A stretch of DNA of 64,000 nucleotides from Paenibacillus rhizophilus (GCF_003854965.1 NZ_RQPI01000001.1:62001-126000); one strand, 5' to 3'. Positions 8,040 through 17,188 are shown, numbered from the stretch's first letter. Notes: generated from the sequence alone by a model not told the origin. Made by a program: numbers and translations.

Positions 8040-8065
8040 AGGCGTTAGCCAAAGATAAGCTTTTT

Positions 8066-8074
8066 TGCTATGAT
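8066..8074 (+). promoter_or_regulatory. Probable extended -10 promoter of der
   Basis: TGC-TATGAT forms an extended -10 box. No good -35 hexamer lies at the right distance. Confidence 0.4.
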
Positions 8075-8106
8075 GGGAAACGTAAGAAAGACAGGAGGAA
8101 TGAAAC

Positions 8107-9429
8107 ATGGCAAGACCCGTTGTGGCCATCGTAGGAAGGCCCAATGTCGGGAAATCGACGATTTTCAACCGGCTGATCGGCGATCGGCTGGCTATAGTTG
8201 AGGATAAGCCCGGAATTACCCGGGACCGGATATACGGCGTATCGGAATGGAACGGCAAGGCGTTCAGCGTAATCGATACGGGCGGTATCGAGATTGATGG
8301 CGAGGATACGATTCTAAAATCCATCCGTGTTCAGGCGGAGCTTGCGATCGAGGAAGCGGACCTTATCGTATTCATGTGCGAAGCGAAGAGCGGACTGACG
8401 AATGCGGACGAAGAAGTGGCCCAGCTGCTGTTCCGGTCGGGCAAGCCGGTGATTCTGGCGATCAATAAAGTGGATAATATGAAGCGGGCTGAGGACATCT
8501 ATGAATTCTACAGCCTGGGATTCGGCGATCCGATCGGTATTTCCGGCAGCCATGGCACCGGAATCGGCGATCTGCTGGATGCGGTTACGGAGAAGCTTCC
8601 GGAGCCCAAGGATGAAGAGTATGATGAAGATGTGATCCGCGTTGCGCTAATCGGACGCCCGAATGTAGGCAAATCGTCGCTGGTCAACGCAATTCTCGGC
8701 GAGGAGCGCGTAATTGTCAGCGATGTGGCGGGCACGACACGCGACGCGATTGATACACCGTTCGAACGCGATGGACAGAGGTATGTTCTCATCGATACGG
8801 CCGGTATGCGCAAGCGCGGAAAAGTGTACGAAACGACCGAAAAATACAGCGTGATGCGCGCCATGCGGGCGATTGAACGAGCGGATGTCGTGCTTGTCGT
8901 CATTAACGGCGAGGAAGGCATTATCGACCAGGATAAGCATATCGCCGGGTATGCCCACGATGCCGGCAAGGCGTCGATGTTCGTAGTCAACAAGTGGGAT
9001 GCCGTCGAGAAAGACGACAAGACGATGCAGCACTTTGAGAACAAGATCCGCGACCATTTTCTGTTCATGACTTATGCGCCGGTCGTCTTTTTGTCCGCGC
9101 TGACGAAGCAGCGCCTGCATAAGCTGCTGCCTATTGTACAGCATGTCGCACAGCAGCACTCCCTCCGCATCGCCACGCATCTGCTCAACGATGTCGTATC
9201 GGATGCCGTTGCGATCAACCCGCCGCCGACCGACAAGGGACGCCGTCTGCGCATCAACTATGTGACGCAGGTGGCGGTGAAGCCGCCGACGGTTGTTGTA
9301 TTCGTGAATGATCCGTCACTGATGCATTTCTCCTACGAGCGTTATCTGGAGAACAAAATCCGCGGTGCGTTCAATTTTGAGGGAACGCCGATCCGAATCT
9401 TTACACGGCGTAAATCCGACGATGAATAG
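8107..9429 (+). CDS. der: Ribosome-assembly GTPase Der (EngA)
   Basis: 440 residues with two tandem GTPase domains. The first has GRPNVGKS at 10-17 and NKVD near 119. The second has GRPNVGKS near 182 and NKWD near 297. A C-terminal KH-like domain of about 90 residues follows. Der acts in maturation of the 50S subunit and is essential in B. subtilis. ATG with ACAGGAGG upstream. plsY and gpsA follow closely, as in other Bacillales. Confidence 0.96.
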   Translation: MARPVVAIVGRPNVGKSTIFNRLIGDRLAIVEDKPGITRDRIYGVSEWNGKAFSVIDTGGIEIDGEDTILKSIRVQAELAIEEADLIVFMCEAKSGLTNADEEVAQLLFRSGKPVILAINKVDNMKRAEDIYEFYSLGFGDPIGISGSHGTGIGDLLDAVTEKLPEPKDEEYDEDVIRVALIGRPNVGKSSLVNAILGEERVIVSDVAGTTRDAIDTPFERDGQRYVLIDTAGMRKRGKVYETTEKYSVMRAMRAIERADVVLVVINGEEGIIDQDKHIAGYAHDAGKASMFVVNKWDAVEKDDKTMQHFENKIRDHFLFMTYAPVVFLSALTKQRLHKLLPIVQHVAQQHSLRIATHLLNDVVSDAVAINPPPTDKGRRLRINYVTQVAVKPPTVVVFVNDPSLMHFSYERYLENKIRGAFNFEGTPIRIFTRRKSDDE

Positions 9430-9441
9430 GGGAGAAGAAGC

Positions 9442-10059
9442 GTGGCGTTTGAAATTGCGGTAATTGTAATCAGCTATCTGCTTGGCTCTGTCAGCTTTAG
9501 CGTTCTGCTGGCGAAGCTGCTCAAGGGTATTGATATAAGGCAATACGGAAGCGGTAATGCCGGGGCAACCAATACACTGCGGGTTCTTGGAACAGGACCC
9601 GCCATACTGGTACTTGTTCTGGACGTGCTTAAAGGCATTATCGCCGTTTGGCTTGGAGTATGGGCGGACGGTTGGGGAAGCGGAGTCGCCGCCGCTTGCG
9701 GCATCGCTGCCATAATCGGGCATAACTGGCCGTTGTACTTTCATTTCAAAGGGGGCAAAGGGATAGCAACCACGATCGGCGTTATGGCGACGTTATCCTT
9801 AATGCCCGCGTTGTATGCCGGAATTATCGCGATTCTGGCCATCGTTGTTACCCGCTATGTCTCGCTCGGCTCGCTTCTGTTCGTTGCTTTGACACCGGTG
9901 TTCCTGCTGTTCACCGGCTTTACATATCCGGTGCTCTGGACGAGCCTCATCATCGCCGTCTTTGCATTTTGGCGGCACCGGACGAATATAATTAAAATCG
10001 CGCAACGGCGCGAGAATAAAATCGGTTCCAAATCCAAAGGAGGGAAACGCGTTGTCTGA
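9442..10059 (+). CDS. plsY: Acyl-phosphate:glycerol-3-phosphate acyltransferase PlsY
   Basis: 205 residues, GTG start with GGGGAGAAG upstream. Five hydrophobic segments and the conserved cytosolic signatures SGNAGATNTLR and HFKGGKGIATT identify PlsY, which transfers an acyl group from acyl phosphate to glycerol-3-phosphate. Its substrate is made by GpsA, whose gene overlaps it by 8 nt. The basic C-terminus is typical. Confidence 0.95.
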   Translation: MAFEIAVIVISYLLGSVSFSVLLAKLLKGIDIRQYGSGNAGATNTLRVLGTGPAILVLVLDVLKGIIAVWLGVWADGWGSGVAAACGIAAIIGHNWPLYFHFKGGKGIATTIGVMATLSLMPALYAGIIAILAIVVTRYVSLGSLLFVALTPVFLLFTGFTYPVLWTSLIIAVFAFWRHRTNIIKIAQRRENKIGSKSKGGKRVV

Positions 10060-11092
10060 CAAAATCGCCGTACTGGTCGCGGGCAGTTGGGGAACGGCGC
10101 TGGCAAGCGTTCTGGCGGCGAACCATCCGGAGGTTTATCTGTGGACGCGAAATAAAGTTCAGTCGGACGAAATCAATTCCAACCATACGAATGAGCATTA
10201 TTTGCCTGGCGTTGTTCTGCCTGAAAGCATCATCGCCACGACCGATATGGAAGAGGCGGTTAGGGACACCAAGGCGGTTGTCATTGTGGCTCCCTCTTCA
10301 GGCATGCGCCAGGTCGCCCGCAGTCTGAAGGCTTACTGGAAGGATGATATGCTATGCGTTCATGCGACCAAAGGCTTTGAGACGGAGACGATGAAACGGA
10401 TGTCCACGGTGATATCCGAGGAGCTCGGGTGCGATGAGGGACGTATCGTTGTCCTGTCCGGGCCGAGCCATGCGGAGGAGGTTGTCCGTCATTGCCCGAC
10501 GACAGTCGTTGTCGCTTCGCTGGATGAAAAAGCCGCGGTATTGGCGCAGGATCTGTTCATGAACAACGACTTCCGGGTGTACACGAACCGGGATATGGTA
10601 GGCGTGGAACTGGCTGGAGCGCTCAAGAACATCATAGCGCTCGGGGCTGGAATGTCCGATGGTCTCGGTTACGGCGATAATGCCAAGGCGGCGCTGATTA
10701 CCCGGGGAATTGCGGAAATCTCCCGTGTCGGCGTGGAACTCGGGGCGAATCCCCTGACGTTCGCCGGTCTGGCCGGAATCGGCGATCTGGTCGTAACGGC
10801 GACAAGCAAGCACAGCCGCAACTGGCGGGCGGGTTCTCTGCTCGGGCAGGGCAAGCCGCTGGATGAGGTGCTGGAGTCGATGGGCATGGTGGTTGAAGGA
10901 ATCCGCACAACCCAGGCGGCTTATGCCATTTCCGCCAAATTGGGTGTCCAAATGCCGATTACGGATCAAATTTATCATGTGCTGTTCCAGGGCCGGAGTC
11001 CGCGGGAAGCAGTTGAGGCACTTATGGGACGCGATCCGAAGGCGGAATTGGAATCCATCTCCCAGGAAACCTGGGAGCAGTGGCATACCTAA
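10052..11092 (+). CDS. gpsA: Glycerol-3-phosphate dehydrogenase [NAD(P)+]
   Basis: 346 residues from the TTG at 10052, with AAAGGAGGG upstream inside plsY. It reduces dihydroxyacetone phosphate to glycerol-3-phosphate for phospholipids. The catalytic region VELAGALKNIIALGAG and the C-terminal substrate motif are intact. The Rossmann fingerprint, usually GAGSWG, reads VAGSWG: the first Gly is replaced by Val. This may be a lineage trait, since the rest of the fold reads normally. Confidence 0.95.
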   Translation: MSDKIAVLVAGSWGTALASVLAANHPEVYLWTRNKVQSDEINSNHTNEHYLPGVVLPESIIATTDMEEAVRDTKAVVIVAPSSGMRQVARSLKAYWKDDMLCVHATKGFETETMKRMSTVISEELGCDEGRIVVLSGPSHAEEVVRHCPTTVVVASLDEKAAVLAQDLFMNNDFRVYTNRDMVGVELAGALKNIIALGAGMSDGLGYGDNAKAALITRGIAEISRVGVELGANPLTFAGLAGIGDLVVTATSKHSRNWRAGSLLGQGKPLDEVLESMGMVVEGIRTTQAAYAISAKLGVQMPITDQIYHVLFQGRSPREAVEALMGRDPKAELESISQETWEQWHT

Positions 11093-11173
11093 AGCGAACT
11101 AAGGTACGCCCAACACCTTTCGCCGGATATCCTCATATGCTGTATCGGGGATTGACGGAGGAGGGATTAGAAA

Positions 11174-11446
11174 ATGAGCCGAAATTTTTCCAAGGACGCC
11201 TTGAACGCCATTAATAAAAAGACGGGCAAAAACATCTCGGAAGGCGCCGTTAAAAAACTGGCCAGTACGGTCAAACCGGGAACGCTGCAGAGTGAAGCCC
11301 AGCTCCGCCAATTGATCAAGCAGGTGTCCGCGATGGCCAAAGTGCCGGTGAGCGAAGACACGATCAAAGAAATTATCAGTGCGGTGAAGAAGACCGGGAG
11401 TTCGAGCAGCATGGAAAGCTTAATGAAAATGATGCTGAAAAAATAA
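11174..11446 (+). CDS. spoVIF: Stage VI sporulation protein F (SpoVIF-like)
   Basis: 90 residues, basic, all helical in appearance (FSKDALNAINKKTGKNISEGAVKKLAS), ending MMLKK. This is the SpoVIF/YjcC family, needed in Bacillus for assembly of the spore coat and for resistance. GGAGGAGGG precedes the ATG. It is a separate unit between gpsA and a terminator. In B. subtilis spoVIF lies elsewhere, so the position is a Paenibacillus-type arrangement. Confidence 0.8.
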   Translation: MSRNFSKDALNAINKKTGKNISEGAVKKLASTVKPGTLQSEAQLRQLIKQVSAMAKVPVSEDTIKEIISAVKKTGSSSSMESLMKMMLKK

Positions 11447-11463
11447 GAGTTTTCTTTTCCAAA

Positions 11464-11502
11464 AGAGCAGAAGGACCTGGCGGTTCGGATGCTCTTTTTT
11501 TT
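11464..11502 (+). terminator. Rho-independent terminator after spoVIF
   Basis: AGAGCA and TGCTCT close an imperfect stem (with an inner AGGACC/GGTTC pairing), followed by eight T residues. Confidence 0.75.
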
Positions 11503-11552
11503 GCGGCCGTGTTATAATATAACTACAATTCCAGCTGAATGGAGGCGTACGC

Positions 11553-11732
11553 ATGGACCCGATGACGAAAATGTGGCTGTCCCTGATTGCCATTTTGATT
11601 ATGGGGTTGTCCGTATTTCTCATTACGTTTGCCCGCAGCAGGACGAAAGGCCTTCTTCGCGGAGTTTTGTCTGTCATCGCTTTTCTGACTATGCTTATCG
11701 GGCTGCTTGGCGGCGCGGCCTCAATTATGTAA
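11553..11732 (+). CDS. DUF2768 small membrane protein (YphE-like)
   Basis: 59 residues with two transmembrane helices (about 8-26 and 37-56) joined by a basic loop ARSRTKG. Size, topology and position downstream of gpsA and upstream of spoIVA match B. subtilis YphE (DUF2768). GGAGG lies 7 nt before the ATG and an extended -10 box (TGTTATAAT, 11510-11518) lies just upstream. Role unknown. Confidence 0.72.
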   Translation: MDPMTKMWLSLIAILIMGLSVFLITFARSRTKGLLRGVLSVIAFLTMLIGLLGGAASIM

Positions 11733-11792
11733 GCCGTTACATATTTCGGATTGAATCGTATTGCGATTTTTGAAGGAATGGGGCGTGAAGAA

Positions 11793-12410
11793 ATGTTGGG
11801 CGGCAATACAATGCCACAGGAGTTGCGTCAGGCTATTGTACAGGCTGTTGACGCACTAAGCGCTGCGGGTGAGGGAGACCCGCCGTTATGGCTGCTAGGG
11901 GGGAGCTGCGGACTGCTGCTGCACCATGTTCAGCTGGCGGCTCCTCCCCGTGATATTGATGTGTATGCGGACTTGGAAGCTGCAGGCAGGCTTCATGCGG
12001 CTCTCAGCCGATATGCCTGCGGAGAGCCGGCCGAAGACCGGAGCCGCGGATGCTATTCGCTAATCGGCCATTACCGGCTGGGAAATTATCATCTGGAACT
12101 CGTTTGCGGGTTCGAGGTGTGCAGCGGTCCTTCGAAGTACTGTGTGGAGACCGGGGTTTTACGGGGGAACGCGCCTGTAGAGGATTACCCCGGAATCGGA
12201 AGGCTGTGCCTTATGCCGCTGGCCCATGAATTTGTATTCAACGTGCTGCGCGGACGAAGAGACCGATTTGAGGCGATCGCCGCCGTCATGAGACAAAATT
12301 TACCGGCGCATCTGCCTCTTTTGCAAAACCTGATCCGGCGCAATTCGCTGGAGAATTCCCATATCGGGCTGCTTGGAGAACTTCTAGGCGTTTCGGCGCT
12401 TTGTTCCTAA
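11793..12410 (+). CDS. Nucleotidyltransferase-like protein, uncharacterised
   Basis: About 205 residues. It has a GSCGLLLHH turn followed by PRDIDVYAD, the G-S...D-x-D layout of minimal nucleotidyltransferases. Later residues (GNYHLELV, LMPLAHEFVFNVLRGRRDRFE) fit the same fold. Whether it is an active transferase or an antitoxin-like relative cannot be told. The start is uncertain: ATG at 11793 or 11778, or TTG at 11751. None has an ideal ribosome site. Confidence 0.6.
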   Translation: MLGGNTMPQELRQAIVQAVDALSAAGEGDPPLWLLGGSCGLLLHHVQLAAPPRDIDVYADLEAAGRLHAALSRYACGEPAEDRSRGCYSLIGHYRLGNYHLELVCGFEVCSGPSKYCVETGVLRGNAPVEDYPGIGRLCLMPLAHEFVFNVLRGRRDRFEAIAAVMRQNLPAHLPLLQNLIRRNSLENSHIGLLGELLGVSALCS

Positions 12411-12456
12411 GAGTGCGATTCTTACTTGAATCACCATTAGGAGGATAATAACATCG

Positions 12457-12825
12457 ATGAAACCGCATAAAAGATACAAGGTCATCTTTCTCCCGGAGGG
12501 ACAGCAGACCGAGGCGGCAAGAGGGCTTTCACTGCTGGAGGCGGCGCGGAAGGCGGGCGTCAAGATTGCAACCCGGTGCGGCGGGAAAGCCGGATGCCTG
12601 ATGTGCAAGGTCAAGGTGGCCGCGGAGGAAGCAGGAGCGGTGAAACCGCCCGGAGATGCCGAGCGCCGGAAGCTGGGCAGCCAACTGAACGAAGGCGTGC
12701 GTCTGGCCTGCCAAGCCGAGGTATGGGGCGACGTCCATGTTACCGTTCCCGAAGACCCATTGAAAGCTGCCGTGCGCCGCAGGCTGGAAGAAGCCCGGCG
12801 CGGCCGGGAGGATGAATTATGGTAA
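12457..12825 (+). CDS. [2Fe-2S] ferredoxin-type protein
   Basis: 122 residues. The plant-type ferredoxin pattern is visible as CGGKAGCLMC plus a distal Cys in RLACQAEV, giving four ligands in the order C-x5-C-x2-C-xn-C. The C-terminal tail is highly charged (VRRRLEEARRGREDE). It probably carries electrons, but no partner enzyme is adjacent. AGGAGG precedes the ATG. It overlaps the next gene by 7 nt, so the two are co-translated. Confidence 0.82.
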   Translation: MKPHKRYKVIFLPEGQQTEAARGLSLLEAARKAGVKIATRCGGKAGCLMCKVKVAAEEAGAVKPPGDAERRKLGSQLNEGVRLACQAEVWGDVHVTVPEDPLKAAVRRRLEEARRGREDELW

Positions 12826-13610
12826 GAATACGGAGTGGATGGATGACTCGCCGGGTGCAAATTACTCGAGAGGGCACACTGCCGTCTTTACGCGCCGCCG
12901 GTTTGCAGGGTATTCTGGTCCTTGCTCTTTTTCTGTCGGGCTGCATGTATCCCGGCAAGGAGGATAGCGGTTCTGCCATCATCTACCGGGAGAGTGTCAA
13001 AAAGATACAGACCGCTGTCGATGATTACTATAAAGAGGAAGGCTTGCTCCCGATCATGAATGCCGACGAGACGACGCCGAGATACGAGAAATTCCGGATT
13101 GATCTGGATAAGCTTAATAAAAGGGGCTATTTGGACGCCATTCCGGCGACGGCCTTCGAAAAAGGAGGCAGCGCCTACTTTTTGCTGCTGGATGAGGAGA
13201 GGAATCCGACGGTCAAAGTGATGGATCTCGTAACCGTCCAGGCCGTGAATGATGTCCAGCGGAAGGTGAATCTGTACCGTTCGTCCCATGGCGGCGAGCT
13301 GCCCGCTGCAGGAGAGCTGTACCCCGGCCTGTATTCGGTCGACGGCAAAAAAGCCGGAACGGAAAGCCTGAAGCTGACCAGCGTATATTCCGGCCAGGAG
13401 ATGGATTTCATGATTGACAGGACTGGCAGCGTATACGCGGATTATGTGTTCGATATTATGTCTGCGGTGGACAAGGGGACAGAACAGCCGGCTCCCGATG
13501 AGGATCTGCGCTCGTACTTGCTGGAAAATTCCTGGTTTGTCCCTGTCAAATCGCTCCCTTATTACTGGGTGGGGGGGCAGCCTGTTCCCCATCCTTTATC
13601 CGATAAGTAA
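12819..13610 (+). CDS. Lipoprotein of the YphF type
   Basis: 263 residues. A basic N-terminus, hydrophobic segment and lipobox LFLSGC (Cys near residue 42) indicate a membrane-anchored lipoprotein. A later ATG at 12843 would give a shorter, more usual signal peptide, but GGGAGGATG favours 12819. The position just upstream of spoIVA equals that of B. subtilis yphF. Function unknown; the protein body is soluble with no recognised catalytic motif. Confidence 0.75.
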   Translation: MVRIRSGWMTRRVQITREGTLPSLRAAGLQGILVLALFLSGCMYPGKEDSGSAIIYRESVKKIQTAVDDYYKEEGLLPIMNADETTPRYEKFRIDLDKLNKRGYLDAIPATAFEKGGSAYFLLLDEERNPTVKVMDLVTVQAVNDVQRKVNLYRSSHGGELPAAGELYPGLYSVDGKKAGTESLKLTSVYSGQEMDFMIDRTGSVYADYVFDIMSAVDKGTEQPAPDEDLRSYLLENSWFVPVKSLPYYWVGGQPVPHPLSDK

Positions 13611-13645
13611 AGTGACGGTCTAACCGAATACGCGCATTTTTTCAA

Positions 13646-13679
13646 AAAGGCGGATATCCGACGAGGGAGCCGTCTTTTT
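13646..13679 (+). terminator. Rho-independent terminator
   Basis: AAAGGCGG pairs with CCGTCTTT (one wobble) across a 16-nt loop, then a T tract. Confidence 0.6.
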
Positions 13680-13681
13680 CC

Positions 13682-14067
13682 TGTTACCCTAAAGATTATG
13701 GGTTTGTCCGGCCTCCGCTTCACAAGGGTTCTATTTCGGGTGCCATCCTCATATACATGATGAGAAAGCTTCCGGGTGCCGGTAACGCCAGCCGTGTATT
13801 GCTCCTCCTAAGGAGAAACAACCTTCAAATTGCGTGAATGCAGGTCATAAATCCGCAATGGGTACATATGATGATACTAGTCCAAATGCATGTCCGAGCG
13901 TTCGGAGTTTACCGCGGGGCAAAGCTTACGGACCTTACGGACCAAGCTTCAGCCGGGCAGTGCGAAGTCCGGTTCATTGCCCTGCAGGCGATGAACACCG
14001 GCGGCAAGCGCGAAGTCGATGCTCTTCAGGCATTTTTCTTCGGAAGTATATGAGGAGGGGATCTCTT
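13682..14067 (+). other. spoIVA upstream region
   Basis: No gene I trust. A 71-codon frame at 13838-14053 has no family resemblance and no ribosome site. Two CATANNNT-like boxes are seen. The better one is CATATGAT at 13865-13872 with TCATAAA at 13845-13851 (13-nt spacer), a loose sigma-E-type promoter as would be expected for spoIVA. A short direct repeat (cttacggac) lies near 13926. Confidence 0.35.
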
Positions 14068-15546
14068 TTGGAAAAAGTGGATATTTTCAAGGACATTGCC
14101 GAACGTACCGGCGGGGACATCTATCTGGGAGTCGTCGGCGCGGTCCGCACGGGGAAATCGACATTTATTAAGCGCTTTATGGAAACGATCGTACTGCCCA
14201 ACATCACGAGCGAGGCCGACCGCGTGCGTGCCGTGGATGAGCTGCCGCAGAGCGCGGCGGGCAAGACGATCATGACAACCGAGCCGAAGTTCGTTCCGAA
14301 CAATGCGGTTCAGATTAAAGTGGCCGAGGGGCTCGAGGTCAATGTCAGGCTTGTGGATTGCGTCGGCTATGCGGTTGATGGCGCAAAGGGCTATGAGGAC
14401 GAGAACGGTCCGCGGATGATCTCGACGCCGTGGTTCGAAGAGCCGATTCCCTTCCAGGAGGCTGCGGAGATCGGCACGCGCAAGGTGATTCAGGAGCATT
14501 CAACGCTGGGCGTCGTCGTCACGACAGACGGAAGCGTTGCGGAGATTCCTCGCAGCTCCTATGTAGATTCGGAAGAACGCGTCATTGCGGAGCTGAAGGA
14601 GGTCGGCAAGCCGTTCGTGCTCGTTATCAACTCGACCCGGCCTAGGAGCGAGGAAACCCAGCAGCTCCGCGGCGAGCTTGCGGCCAAATACGATATTCCG
14701 GTCATGTCGCTTAGCGCAGCCACCATGACTGAAGAAGATGTCACCGGCGTGCTGCGTGAAGTATTGTATGAATTCCCTGTGCATGAAGTGAATGTCAATC
14801 TGCCGAGCTGGGTGATGGTGCTTCCCGAAAATCACTGGCTGCGCAGCAATTACGAGAATTCGGTACGCGATACGGTCAAGGATATCCGCCGCCTCCGTGA
14901 CGTCGACCGGCTCGTTTCCCAGTTTACGGAATATGACTTTATCGACAAAGCCGGACTCAGCGGCATGAATATGGGCCAGGGCGTCGCGGAAATCGACCTG
15001 TATGCGCCCGAAGAGCTGTACGACCAGGTGCTGATGGAAGTCGTCGGTGTCGAAATCCGCGGCAAGGACCATCTGCTGCAGCTGATGCAGGAGTTCTCCC
15101 ACGCCAAGCGGGAATACGACCGGTTCGCGGAAGCGTTGGAAATGGTCAAGACGACCGGCTACGGCATCGCCGCGCCTTCCCTGGCGGAAATGGCGCTCGA
15201 CGAGCCGGAGCTGATCCGCCAAGGCACACGCTTCGGAGTGCGGCTGAAAGCGACGGCTCCTTCCATCCATATGATCCGCGTCGATGTCGAATCGGAATTC
15301 TCGCCGATTATCGGTACGGAGAAGCAGAGTGAAGAGCTTGTCCGCTACCTGATGCAGGATTTCGAGAACGACCCGATCAAAATTTGGGAGTCGGATATTT
15401 TCGGCCGGTCGCTGCACAGCATCGTCCGGGAAGGCATCCAGGGCAAAATTGCGATGATGCCGGACAACGCCCGCTACAAGCTGCAAGAAACGCTTGGCCG
15501 TATCATCAACGAAGGCTCAGGCGGCTTGATTGCCATTATCTTGTAA
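14068..15546 (+). CDS. spoIVA: Stage IV sporulation protein A, spore coat ATPase
   Basis: 492 residues from the TTG at 14068, identical in length to B. subtilis SpoIVA. The start is fixed by GAGGAGGGG. The Walker A motif GAVRTGKST puts the ATP-binding Lys at 30, as known for SpoIVA. The C-terminal end GLIAIIL matches the membrane and SpoVM-interacting end. SpoIVA polymerises on the outer forespore membrane using ATP and forms the base of the coat. Transcription is expected in the mother cell (sigma-E). Confidence 0.97.
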   Translation: MEKVDIFKDIAERTGGDIYLGVVGAVRTGKSTFIKRFMETIVLPNITSEADRVRAVDELPQSAAGKTIMTTEPKFVPNNAVQIKVAEGLEVNVRLVDCVGYAVDGAKGYEDENGPRMISTPWFEEPIPFQEAAEIGTRKVIQEHSTLGVVVTTDGSVAEIPRSSYVDSEERVIAELKEVGKPFVLVINSTRPRSEETQQLRGELAAKYDIPVMSLSAATMTEEDVTGVLREVLYEFPVHEVNVNLPSWVMVLPENHWLRSNYENSVRDTVKDIRRLRDVDRLVSQFTEYDFIDKAGLSGMNMGQGVAEIDLYAPEELYDQVLMEVVGVEIRGKDHLLQLMQEFSHAKREYDRFAEALEMVKTTGYGIAAPSLAEMALDEPELIRQGTRFGVRLKATAPSIHMIRVDVESEFSPIIGTEKQSEELVRYLMQDFENDPIKIWESDIFGRSLHSIVREGIQGKIAMMPDNARYKLQETLGRIINEGSGGLIAIIL

Positions 15547-15576
15547 GGAGCGCAGCAGTTAGAAGGGAAATAGGAA

Positions 15577-15607
15577 GAGCGGGACCTTGGGGTCCCGCTC
15601 ATTTTTT
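15577..15607 (+). terminator. Rho-independent terminator after spoIVA
   Basis: A perfect 10-bp stem, GAGCGGGACC with GGTCCCGCTC, and a TTGG loop, followed by ATTTTTTG. Confidence 0.92.
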
Positions 15608-15899
15608 GATAGAATCGAATGTGCAATTTTTCGGGAGACGAGCGAAATCACTGAGCAAATTCGAGGCCAAGACCGCATTTTTGGGGCTATTGTATGCGGA
15701 TTGGAGGTTCAGGAAATCATTTCAGCTTGTTTTTTTAGGAACGCCTTGAAATTATGGATGGCCTGTATTACTATAAATTTGTTGCGCATCCGGGGAAGGA
15801 TGCCGGCAATGTTTCACTTTACGAAATAATCACGTATATTTTACGTTGAAACGGAAACAGTGAACAATAACAGAGAATTATCCAGGGAGGTGAGAAGAA
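15608..15899 (+). other. hbs upstream region
   Basis: No convincing gene; an 80-codon frame at 15587-15829 overlaps the terminator and looks like chance. The last 90 nt are AT-rich and hold a possible -10 box TATATT (15835-15840). A GCATCC/GGATGC dyad lies near 15785. Confidence 0.4.
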
Positions 15900-16172
15900 A
15901 TGAATAAATCTGATTTGATCAATCAAGTGACGGAAGCCACTGAACTTCCCAAGAAAGATGTTACCAAAGCGGTAGACGCCGTATTCGAGGCGATTACGGA
16001 AGCTTTGCAGGGTGGTGACAAGGTACAACTGGTCGGATTTGGCAACTTCGAAGTCCGCGAGCGTTCCGCACGTAAAGGCCGCAATCCGCAAACCGGTGAA
16101 GAAATCGAAATTCCTTCGAGCAAAGTTCCGGCATTCAAACCGGGCAAAGCGCTTAAAGACGGAATCAAATAA
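15900..16172 (+). CDS. hbs: DNA-binding protein HU
   Basis: 90 residues, exact family length. [32 protein letters not shown] is the helical dimer part, and the DNA-binding arm [22 protein letters not shown] is intact. It compacts and bends DNA as a homodimer. GGGAGGTGAG precedes the ATG. The position between spoIVA and mtrB is the same as in B. subtilis. Confidence 0.97.
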   Translation: MNKSDLINQVTEATELPKKDVTKAVDAVFEAITEALQGGDKVQLVGFGNFEVRERSARKGRNPQTGEEIEIPSSKVPAFKPGKALKDGIK

Positions 16173-16213
16173 GATTTCTACATATCCGTTCTATAATCTT
16201 GATTTGTAAGTTC

Positions 16214-16241
16214 ATGCCGCCCTTCCAGGCGGCATTTATTT
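16214..16241 (+). terminator. Rho-independent terminator after hbs
   Basis: ATGCCGCC and GGCGGCAT form a perfect 8-bp stem, followed by TTATTTTT. Confidence 0.9.
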
Positions 16242-16283
16242 TTAAGAGCGGGAAGCGACAGGTTAGAAGAGAGGAGATTAGAG

Positions 16284-16532
16284 ATGAGCGACAGCAAAAA
16301 CGCGACCGCCCAGGATGCAGCGGCAAGCGATTATATCGTGGTCAAGGCCAAGGAGAACGGCGTGCAGGTGATCGGACTTACGAGAGGCCTGGATACTCGT
16401 TTCCATCACACCGAAAAGCTCGACAAGGGCGAGGTGATGATTGCCCAGTTTACCGATCAGACCTCTGCGATGAAGATCCGCGGCAAGGCGGAGATTATGA
16501 CCAAGCACGGACAATTGGAAAGCGGGATCTGA
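16284..16532 (+). CDS. mtrB: Tryptophan RNA-binding attenuator protein TRAP
   Basis: 82 residues, with an 8-residue longer N-terminus than B. subtilis MtrB. The core [22 protein letters not shown] and SAMKIRG aligns without gaps. The RNA-contacting Lys37, Lys56 and Arg58 of B. subtilis correspond to Lys45, Lys64 and Arg66 here, and Thr25 of the tryptophan pocket to Thr33. TRAP forms an 11-mer ring that binds eleven (G/U)AG repeats when tryptophan is bound. A matching site lies in the trp leader at 26844-26898. The usual partner mtrA (folE, GTP cyclohydrolase) is missing here. Confidence 0.95.
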   Translation: MSDSKNATAQDAAASDYIVVKAKENGVQVIGLTRGLDTRFHHTEKLDKGEVMIAQFTDQTSAMKIRGKAEIMTKHGQLESGI

Positions 16533-16535
16533 ACC

Positions 16536-16559
16536 AGCAGGCATAGCCTGCTTTTTTTT
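16536..16559 (+). terminator. Rho-independent terminator after mtrB
   Basis: AGCAGGC-ATA-GCCTGCT with a T tract. Nearly identical to the hairpin at 5077-5097. Confidence 0.88.
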
Positions 16560-16562
16560 GAC

Positions 16563-16602
16563 ATATAAGAAGGTATACGCTCTATGCTGTCCTTATTCTT
16601 CT
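16563..16602. repeat. Short palindromic repeat, copy B
   Basis: ATATAAGAAGG-TATACGC followed by a partly complementary GC-TGTCCTTATTCTT. It starts 3 nt behind the mtrB terminator T tract and resembles copies at 5105, 23981 and 40181. Confidence 0.4.
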
Positions 16603-16642
16603 GTGCGCGGACAATGCCGCAAGGCGTAAAGGGGGATGAACG

Positions 16643-17188
16643 ATGAACCGGACATGGTGGATCGGAGCGGCGATGCTGCTTACGGCGGCGTCCGCCGTCC
16701 TGCTTCCGAAGATGGAGAGCCTCCATTCTTCCGCTGTGCGTGTGCATGGAACGTTGGAAACCTTCTCGCCTGGTTCAAGCGGCATGGTTCTGAGCAACGG
16801 CAACCTGGTGGATGCTGTGGGTGGCCTGGATTTATCCCTGTCCATCGGCAGCGTCGATTGGGAAGACGGGGTGCTTACGCTGGATTTGAAGGTGACGGAC
16901 AGCAGTCTCCAGCCCAAAGAAGTATACGCCGATATGGCCAAGACGTTCTATTTCGCTTTCCGGGATACGGAAAATGTCGATCAGGTTATGCTGAGAGTCA
17001 TTGCGGAAGACAAATGGCTGGGTACGGCCCGCCTGCTGCTGGCCGCCGACGCCAGACGCCGGGAGTTGTCCCCCGAGCTGCTGGGCGAGCTTCAGACGGC
17101 GGATAATTTTCCGCTTCCGGGTCGGCTCAAGGCGGCTTTCCGGATCAGTGAAACCAGCCTGTGGAAAAATCAGTTCATTGCTCCCTAA
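16643..17188 (+). CDS. Uncharacterised exported or membrane-anchored protein
   Basis: 181 residues. The N-terminus MNRTWWIGAAMLLTAASAVLL is a signal anchor or uncleaved signal peptide; no lipobox. The rest is beta-rich and soluble (SLSIGSVDWEDGVLTLDLKV), so it should sit outside the membrane. GGGGGATG precedes the ATG. It lies between mtrB and hepS. I do not recognise the family. Confidence 0.72.
   Translation: MNRTWWIGAAMLLTAASAVLLPKMESLHSSAVRVHGTLETFSPGSSGMVLSNGNLVDAVGGLDLSLSIGSVDWEDGVLTLDLKVTDSSLQPKEVYADMAKTFYFAFRDTENVDQVMLRVIAEDKWLGTARLLLAADARRRELSPELLGELQTADNFPLPGRLKAAFRISETSLWKNQFIAP

Noticed and set aside
13838-14053. 71-codon ORF upstream of spoIVA
   Set aside because: No Shine-Dalgarno sequence, no recognisable family, and its end overlaps the spoIVA ribosome site. 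Treated as non-coding.
15587-15829. 80-codon ORF after spoIVA
   Set aside because: It starts within the terminator hairpin and has no protein-like pattern.
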